Origin: Gammaproteobacteria bacterium HGW-Gammaproteobacteria-14
GTDB taxonomy: Bacteria; Pseudomonadota; Gammaproteobacteria; Pseudomonadales; Alcanivoracaceae
Direction of reading: 5' to 3'
Length of the DNA stretch: 12,190 nt
NCBI GenBank assembly: GCA_002840115.1
Contig: PGZG01000038.1
Span: 1-12,190 of the forward strand
Shown here: piece by piece, positions 7,224 to 12,190 of the stretch
How positions within the stretch are numbered: the first letter of the stretch is position 1
Layout: each line of letters opens with the position of its first letter
Position numbers and translations under genes: made by a program
The notes under the pieces: generated by a model
The model's input: the letters and a program-made list of their open reading frames with translations, nothing else
The model's database searches: none
What the model was told of the DNA's origin: nothing

Positions 7224-8966
7224 ATGACCGACCGACATGATTACCTGGCCCTCGACTGGGTGCGCGGTGAGATTCAGGAAACCCTGAATCAGGCCCAGCA
7301 GGCTCTGGAGGCGTATGTCGATAATCCGGATGATTCTACCCGGATGCGTTTCTGTCAGACTTATTTGCATCAGGTGTATGGCACCTTGCAGATGGTTGAG
7401 TTCTACGGCGCTGCATTGCTCGCCGAAGAAATGGAAAAGCTGGCTCAGGCGTTACTTGACGGCCGTGTGTCGCAGTTGGCGGATGCGCAGGAAACTTTGA
7501 TGCGCGCCATTCTTCAGCTGCCTCCTTATCTGGATCGTGTCCAGGCAAGTCGTCGAGATTTGCCGTTGGTTCTGCTGCCATTATTGAACGACCTGCGGGC
7601 TTCCCGCGGTGAGTCACTACTGTCGGAAACTTCCCTGTTCAAACCCGATCTTGCGGGCGCCGCGAGCCATGGCGATGTGCCTGCATCGGTGTTTGATGAT
7701 CCTGCCTTTCCGCAGTTGGTTCGTAAAATTCGGCAGATGTATCAAATTGCACTGCTTGGCGTTATTCGCGGTGAAAATCTGCCTGCCAATTATGCATTTC
7801 TTTCAAAAGTGTTCACCAAGCTAAAACAGGTGAGCGGTGATGCTGCAATGACTCCGTTGTGGCAGGTAGCTGCTGCCTTAACAGAAGGGCTCGCAGCAGG
7901 TTCGGTGCAGCTTGGCACGTCGATTAAATCGGTGCTTGGTCATCTGGACCGCTTGCTGCGAGTTATCGCTAAAGAGGGTGCTCCAGCATTGACGAAGGCT
8001 CCGCCTGCCGAGTTGATGAAAAACCTTCTTTACTATATCGCCAAGAGCGACGGTGATACCTCGTTGATCAGGAAGGTACGTAGCGATTATCGTTTGGAAG
8101 ATTCGTTGCCTTCTGATGAGTTGGTGAATGCGGAACGGGCAAAAATGAGTGGCCCGGATCAGGCCGCCATGACCTCTGTGGTTGGTGCATTAACGGAAGA
8201 GATCAACAAGGTTAAAGATGCACTGGAAAGCTTTGTTCATAATGACGAAGTGGATGGTAGTAAGCTGAGGCCTCAAAGTCTGGTGCTTAAACAGGTTGCT
8301 GATACTGTTGCGGTGTTGGGGCTTGGCCAGCCACGCCAGTTGGTTGAAGACCAGCTGGTCGTCATTGATGCTATGGCGGCGGGTAAGCAGCCGGTTGATC
8401 GTGCAGCACTGATGGATGTCGCTGGTGCCCTGCTGTATGTCGAGGCGACGTTGCAGGGCATGATTGGCGAGCGTCGTTCGGTGGTGCGCGAAGGTGCGCT
8501 CAGTGTGGTGCCGGACCATGTGGAGAAGGCGCGTGATGCGGTGATCCGTGAATGTCGCGCAGGGCTTGAAGAAGCTAAAGATGGCATTGTTGAGTTTATT
8601 GCCTCGCAATGGCAGAAAGAACATTTGGCGGGTGTGCCTGAAAAACTGACCGCAGTTCGAGGCGGTCTTGAGATGATTCAGCTGCCCAGACCAGCGGCTA
8701 TTTTGAGTCGTTGTGTCAGTTATATTGTTGAAGCGCTGTTGCCGGAGGACTCTGAGAGGCCAGAGTGGCGTAGTATGGATACGTTGGCGGACGCCATCAC
8801 CAGCGTAGAGTATTACCTTGAGAGAATTACCGATGATCCGGAGTCCGGGGACGGCATACTTGATCTGGCTCGCAAAAGCGTAGGCCAATTAGGTTATGCC
8901 ATTGAAGATGGTGACTTTGGTCGAGGCGATGAAGTTGCGCCAGCGGTTGTCAGTGCAGGTGTGGCT
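7224..8966 (+). other. ChpA N-terminal FimL-like region with one His and three non-His HPt-like modules
   Basis: Residues 1-581 hold four helical modules that align by eye with the HPt core. The first has H49 in YLHQVYGTLQMVEFYG. The second has T198 at the His position in VFTKLKQVSGD. The third has K356 in VLKQVADTVAVLG. The fourth has T476 in KLTAVRGGLEMI. P. aeruginosa ChpA is described as having one threonine (TPt) and one serine (SPt) phosphotransfer module, and FimL is known to resemble this N-terminal part. I infer that the T476 module is a TPt-type domain. The T198 and K356 alignments are less certain. Confidence 0.6.
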
Positions 8967-11900
8967 GGGCTGGCCAGTGAAGAAATCAGTCTGGAGCTGC
9001 CTGCGGTTGATATTAGTGAATCTACGTCGGTGGTTGAGCCAGAGCCGACGGAGGAGCCGTTTGTCGAGGCCCGCGTTTCTGTCGATGAAGAGCTCTCCAT
9101 TGAGCCGGAAGTTGAGTCTAAAGTTGAGTCAGTGAGTGCCGCGCCAACGTCTGCTTTTGGCGATAACGATCTTATTGATGACGAAATTGTTGAAATATTT
9201 GTAGAAGAAGCAAGCGAAGTTCTCGAAGCTCTCAATCAGTATTTTCCCCGCTGGGCCGCCAATCAAGGCGACGAAGAGGCGTTGATTGAATTTCGGCGTG
9301 CCTTCCACACCCTGAAGGGCTCAGGTCGTATGGTGGGCGCCTCCACTGTGGGTGAGCTGGCCTGGTCCATTGAAAATATGATGAATCGGGTTATCGATAA
9401 AACTATCGTTGCACATCCGGTGCTTATCGAGTTGGTCCGAGAAGTGCACGGATTGATTCCATCTCTGGTGCAAGCATTTGCAGAGCGGCAAGCGGACCCT
9501 TGCGATGTGACGCCGTTGAGTGATGCGGCTAATACACTGGCTGCGGGAGGCTCTATTGATGTTGTCCCCGCGGTTCGCAGGGGAAGTGTCGGCGAGGAAA
9601 ATACGGAAAACCTGCCTGTTAACGAAAGCGGCGCTTCTTTCTCTGATGGTGCCGCATCAGATGAAACGCAGGAGCCAGAAGGTGAAGGTCCTGATGAAGT
9701 GCTATTGGATATTTTCCGTACGGAGGCGGATGCCAATGTCGCGATGCTAGAAGAGTGGCTCAACGGCATTGATCCAGATCTGTCAGAGAACCCGTTAGAA
9801 GATACCGTGTATCGTGCCTTTCATACGTTGAAAGGCAGCGCCAGAATGGCAGGAGTAACCGGTGTTGCAGAGCTTGCGGAGCCGGCAGAATCCTATGCTC
9901 GTTCGCTGGCGGCTTCCGGAGGCGTGGCGAGCCGTGACGCGGTATCGCTGATTGCAGATGTGACGGCGGGTTTGCGGCAGGGTCTTGCAGAGTCCTCTAC
10001 GACAGATGTTGCGATCCCTGATCTGGACTCTCTGCTTGAACGGTTACAGCAAGCGCTTGATGAGGGCAGCGCCAGTCCGGGTAATGATCCTCATCTGATA
10101 GCGGCGTTTTTGTCGGCGGGAATGGATCTTATCCTTGACGCAGACAGCTTGTTGTCACGCTGGTCGCAGCACCCGACCGAAACCGCAGAGCTCAAGCGTC
10201 TCCGTGATGAATTGGGGCTATTAAGCAGCAGTGCGGACACGGCCGGTCTACCTGAAATTGCCGAACTGTCGCGCATGCTTGAGCGGTGTTATTCAGCTTT
10301 GGCAGATGAGCGTATCAAGCTGACGGGTGATTTCCTTGATATTGCTATGCGTGCTCATGAAGCGCTACTGAATATGATGGACCATCTCGCTGCGGGTCAG
10401 AGCTTGCGTCGTGACGCTGCGTTGATTGAAGCGTTGGCCGCCTTTCTTGAGCGAGATCCGGAAGATGATGGCCCTGGCGGTATGGATGTCGAAGAGATCG
10501 ATATTTCCGCGTTAAGTGCTCCGTTTGATGCAGAGTCTTCGGCACTGAATTGGGATGATGGGCTGCGTGATAATGCGGCTGATCTGGGCTCTTCGGGGGC
10601 CGAAAATGATGCGTTGATTGATGGATTGATTGAGTCAGCTGCAGCAACAGACGTTTCGGACGAAACCCCACTCTTCACAGAAGTTAATGATGCTGGCGGC
10701 GTGGCTGAAGCCGACGATATCAACTCGGTGGACCCGGAGTTGTTGGAAATCTTCCTCGAAGAAGCGGAGGAGGTGCTTGAAAGTGCCGGTCAGGCGCTGG
10801 ATGCCTGGCAGGCAGGCGATCCGACACAGCTTGGTGGCTTACAGAGGGATCTGCATACTCTGAAGGGCGGCGCCCGGATGGCGGGTATTCGTGCTATTGG
10901 TGATCTCGCCCATGAGCTGGAAACACTTTATGAGGGTTTCGGTGCTGGGCAGCTCTCTGAAAGCGAGGAGTTATTTTCCTTGTTGCATCGTTGCCATGAC
11001 CGCCTTTCGGATATGGTCGATTCCGTTCGGGCAGGGCAAAGCTGCTTGCATGCCCCGGAACTGATTAATGTAATTGTTGAGTTTCTGGGTGGTGAGTCGG
11101 GAGTTCCTGTTACTGAGTCGTTGCCAGACTCCGCCCAAGAAAATGTCACAACAGCGGCTCTGCCCATAGTGGATGAGGCGGATGCATCGACGATTTCTGA
11201 CCACGCCTCCGCTGATCTCTCTGAGCCACAGGTTGATCTGCCCACCGAGCCCGTTGTGCTGGAGGAGGACGTTGCCCCACCTTCTCAAGCAGAGCGCGAC
11301 CCGGAGTTGGTGGAAATTTTTCTTGAGGAAGCGGATGAAATCCTCGAAGCCGTGGGCACCAGCCTTGAATCCTGGATGGAAGCCCCGGATAACCTTATTG
11401 AGGTTCAGTCCCTTCAGCGCGATTTGCACACTCTGAAAGGTGGCGCAAGAATGGCAGAGATTCCCGAGCTGGGTGATCTTGGCCACGAGCTGGAAAATCT
11501 TTATGAAGGCCTGGCAATGGGCTCGCTCAAAGCATCGCCAGTGCTATTTGAGTTGTTGCACCGTTGCCATGACCGGCTGGCAGAGATGGTGGAGGGCGTC
11601 AAGGCCTCCCGCGTCCTTGCTACTGGCGACGATTTAATTGAGTGCATCCACGGCTTTATTGCCAATCCTTCCGGATTCGTATTGCCTCCACTGGCTGCTA
11701 CTCCGAAGCCTCCGCAGGCCACATCGCCGGCTCCAAAGCCGGAAGTAGTGGCTGATGTCGTCGCTGATGTTGGCGCGCCAGTGGTCAGCGCTCACGGGGC
11801 GGCCGCCAATGGCTTTGTACTGCCGGCGGATGTAGACGCGGATATTCTCGATATCTTTGTGGAAGAGTCCGGCGAGCTATGCGAAGCGTTGGAGTCTCAT

Positions 11901-12190
11901 CTGACGGCTTGGCAGCAAGAGCCGGAGAACGCAGCTCATGGCAATGAGCTGAAGCGTGTTTTGCATACTCTCAAGGGAGGTGCCCGCCTTGCCAATCTGA
12001 AAGAGCTTGGTGATATCAGTCATGATTTTGAAACCGCGCTTGATGAGATTGACATGCGCAAAGCCCCGGAGGGTGCTTTTTTTGAACGCATGCATGGCTG
12101 GCAGGACCTGATTAACACATTGGTTGAGCGGTTAACCTCGGCGGTTAAATCAGCAGCAGATAAATCCGTTGCCACATCAGTGGCGCCGGT
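7224..12190 (+). CDS. chpA: ChpA, giant multi-HPt CheA-type hybrid histidine kinase (5' part, 1655 codons)
   Basis: The frame is open from the ATG at 7224 (GGGAG at 7214-7218, 5 nt before it) to the right edge, so the gene is incomplete. P. aeruginosa ChpA is about 2470 residues, so the missing part should hold the dimerisation, ATPase, CheW and receiver domains. What is visible is an N-terminal FimL-like region (about 1-580), an acidic Glu/Ser/Pro linker (about 595-645), then a chain of HPt modules. Intact HPt histidines are H49 (a divergent LHQVYGTLQM motif), H695, H867, H1211, H1402 and H1581; the last five sit in HTLKG. T198, K356, T476 and G998 occupy the equivalent position in non-canonical modules. 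Modules often open with a (D/P)PELLEIFLEEAEEVLE-like helix. Linkers are acidic, except a Pro/Ala-rich one (about 1485-1530). In the known system ChpA receives the PilJ/PilI signal and phosphorylates PilG and PilH. Confidence 0.95.
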   Translation, partial: MTDRHDYLALDWVRGEIQETLNQAQQALEAYVDNPDDSTRMRFCQTYLHQVYGTLQMVEFYGAALLAEEMEKLAQALLDGRVSQLADAQETLMRAILQLPPYLDRVQASRRDLPLVLLPLLNDLRASRGESLLSETSLFKPDLAGAASHGDVPASVFDDPAFPQLVRKIRQMYQIALLGVIRGENLPANYAFLSKVFTKLKQVSGDAAMTPLWQVAAALTEGLAAGSVQLGTSIKSVLGHLDRLLRVIAKEGAPALTKAPPAELMKNLLYYIAKSDGDTSLIRKVRSDYRLEDSLPSDELVNAERAKMSGPDQAAMTSVVGALTEEINKVKDALESFVHNDEVDGSKLRPQSLVLKQVADTVAVLGLGQPRQLVEDQLVVIDAMAAGKQPVDRAALMDVAGALLYVEATLQGMIGERRSVVREGALSVVPDHVEKARDAVIRECRAGLEEAKDGIVEFIASQWQKEHLAGVPEKLTAVRGGLEMIQLPRPAAILSRCVSYIVEALLPEDSERPEWRSMDTLADAITSVEYYLERITDDPESGDGILDLARKSVGQLGYAIEDGDFGRGDEVAPAVVSAGVAGLASEEISLELPAVDISESTSVVEPEPTEEPFVEARVSVDEELSIEPEVESKVESVSAAPTSAFGDNDLIDDEIVEIFVEEASEVLEALNQYFPRWAANQGDEEALIEFRRAFHTLKGSGRMVGASTVGELAWSIENMMNRVIDKTIVAHPVLIELVREVHGLIPSLVQAFAERQADPCDVTPLSDAANTLAAGGSIDVVPAVRRGSVGEENTENLPVNESGASFSDGAASDETQEPEGEGPDEVLLDIFRTEADANVAMLEEWLNGIDPDLSENPLEDTVYRAFHTLKGSARMAGVTGVAELAEPAESYARSLAASGGVASRDAVSLIADVTAGLRQGLAESSTTDVAIPDLDSLLERLQQALDEGSASPGNDPHLIAAFLSAGMDLILDADSLLSRWSQHPTETAELKRLRDELGLLSSSADTAGLPEIAELSRMLERCYSALADERIKLTGDFLDIAMRAHEALLNMMDHLAAGQSLRRDAALIEALAAFLERDPEDDGPGGMDVEEIDISALSAPFDAESSALNWDDGLRDNAADLGSSGAENDALIDGLIESAAATDVSDETPLFTEVNDAGGVAEADDINSVDPELLEIFLEEAEEVLESAGQALDAWQAGDPTQLGGLQRDLHTLKGGARMAGIRAIGDLAHELETLYEGFGAGQLSESEELFSLLHRCHDRLSDMVDSVRAGQSCLHAPELINVIVEFLGGESGVPVTESLPDSAQENVTTAALPIVDEADASTISDHASADLSEPQVDLPTEPVVLEEDVAPPSQAERDPELVEIFLEEADEILEAVGTSLESWMEAPDNLIEVQSLQRDLHTLKGGARMAEIPELGDLGHELENLYEGLAMGSLKASPVLFELLHRCHDRLAEMVEGVKASRVLATGDDLIECIHGFIANPSGFVLPPLAATPKPPQATSPAPKPEVVADVVADVGAPVVSAHGAAANGFVLPADVDADILDIFVEESGELCEALESHLTAWQQEPENAAHGNELKRVLHTLKGGARLANLKELGDISHDFETALDEIDMRKAPEGAFFERMHGWQDLINTLVERLTSAVKSAADKSVATSVAP
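10086..10443 (+). other. Degenerate HPt module in ChpA lacking the phospho-histidine
   Basis: Residues 955-1074 open with DPHLIAAFLSAGMDLILDA, ending in SLLSRW, which matches the first helix of the active modules (DPELLEIFLEEAEEVLESA, then ALDAW). About 43 residues later, ELGLLSSSADTAG aligns with DLHTLKGGARMAG, placing G998 where the histidine should be and serine in place of the conserved lysine. AGLPEIAELSRMLERCY then fits AGIRAIGDLAHELETLY. The module looks structurally kept but unable to carry phosphate on histidine. Confidence 0.65.
10731..11003 (+). repeat. ChpA HPt module repeat, copy A (H1211)
   Basis: This copy codes for residues 1170-1260: DPELLEIFLEEAEEVLE, then LQRDLHTLKGGARMA with H1211, GDLAHELETLYEG and LLHRCHDRL. 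The copy 567 nt downstream shares most of these words at protein level and long stretches at DNA level, for example gacccggagttg, gatct(c/t) followed by catgagctggaaa-like bases, and cgttgccatgaccg. The histidines are 573 nt (191 codons) apart. Confidence 0.8.
11298..11576 (+). repeat. ChpA HPt module repeat, copy B (H1402)
   Basis: This copy codes for residues 1359-1451: DPELVEIFLEEADEILE, LQRDLHTLKGGARMAEIP with H1402, GDLGHELENLYEG and LLHRCHDRL. It has a 6-nt length difference from copy A between the module start and the histidine. The next module (H1581) shares HTLKGGAR but is clearly more diverged after it, so copies A and B are the closest pair. Confidence 0.8.

Noticed and set aside
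8190..8888. A 232-codon minus-strand open frame opposite chpA
   Set aside because: It lies fully inside the chpA frame, which encodes recognisable ChpA modules; the antisense product is rich in Thr, His, Asn and Gln with no family features.
7224..12190. Frameshift or pseudogene in chpA, because shorter open frames appear in other phases
   Set aside because: Codon-by-codon reading from 7224 to the window end meets no stop, and HPt motifs stay in the same frame throughout.
1..12190. Mobile element, CRISPR array, tRNA, rRNA or genomic island
   Set aside because: No transposase or integrase, no short regularly spaced repeats, no tRNA-like cloverleaf and no rRNA sequence were seen; gene order is that of a conserved core locus.

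Overview
The window is a chromosomal segment of a gammaproteobacterium with moderate GC. It holds two divergent gene blocks separated by a 228-bp spacer (2635-2862). The order ruvX-yqgE(algH)-tonB-gshB facing away from pilG-pilH-pilI-pilJ-pilK-chpA is, from memory, that of the Pseudomonas aeruginosa PA0404-PA0413 region. Protein lengths and motifs also fit a member of Pseudomonadales in the broad sense, such as a Pseudomonas, Cellvibrio or marine relative. The exact genus cannot be read from this sequence.

Minus-strand block (1-2634), in order of transcription: gshB (glutathione synthetase), a tonB-type energy transducer of the TonB3 kind, yqgE/algH, and ruvX (only its first 40 codons are in the window). 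The gshB/tonB and yqgE/ruvX pairs overlap, so the block looks like one operon. Housekeeping functions (glutathione, Holliday-junction or rRNA-related nuclease) sit with a TonB-like protein whose P. aeruginosa homologue is reported to be needed for normal twitching motility.

Plus-strand block (2863-12190, continuing off the end): the Pil-Chp chemosensory operon that controls type IV pili. PilJ is the membrane chemoreceptor, PilI the CheW-type adaptor, and PilK the CheR-type receptor methyltransferase. ChpA is the very large CheA-type kinase, and PilG and PilH are its two single-domain response regulators. In the known system PilJ signals through PilI to ChpA, which phosphorylates PilG (extension and cAMP output) and PilH (counter-acting or phosphate sink).

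The most unusual part is chpA. Its frame is open for 1655 codons to the window edge without reaching the kinase core. It encodes a string of phosphotransfer (HPt) modules: six with an intact histidine motif (H49, H695, H867, H1211, H1402, H1581), two with threonine at the histidine position (T198, T476), one with lysine (K356), and one clear but apparently dead module with glycine (G998). Two neighbouring modules (H1211 and H1402) are similar enough in DNA and protein to suggest a fairly recent internal duplication.

The genes all fit known families. I see no mobile element, CRISPR array, tRNA, rRNA or foreign island, and no wholly new system. The items worth a second look are the ChpA module array, the TonB-like protein without a proline-rich spacer, and small translational and RNA-structure features between pil genes.
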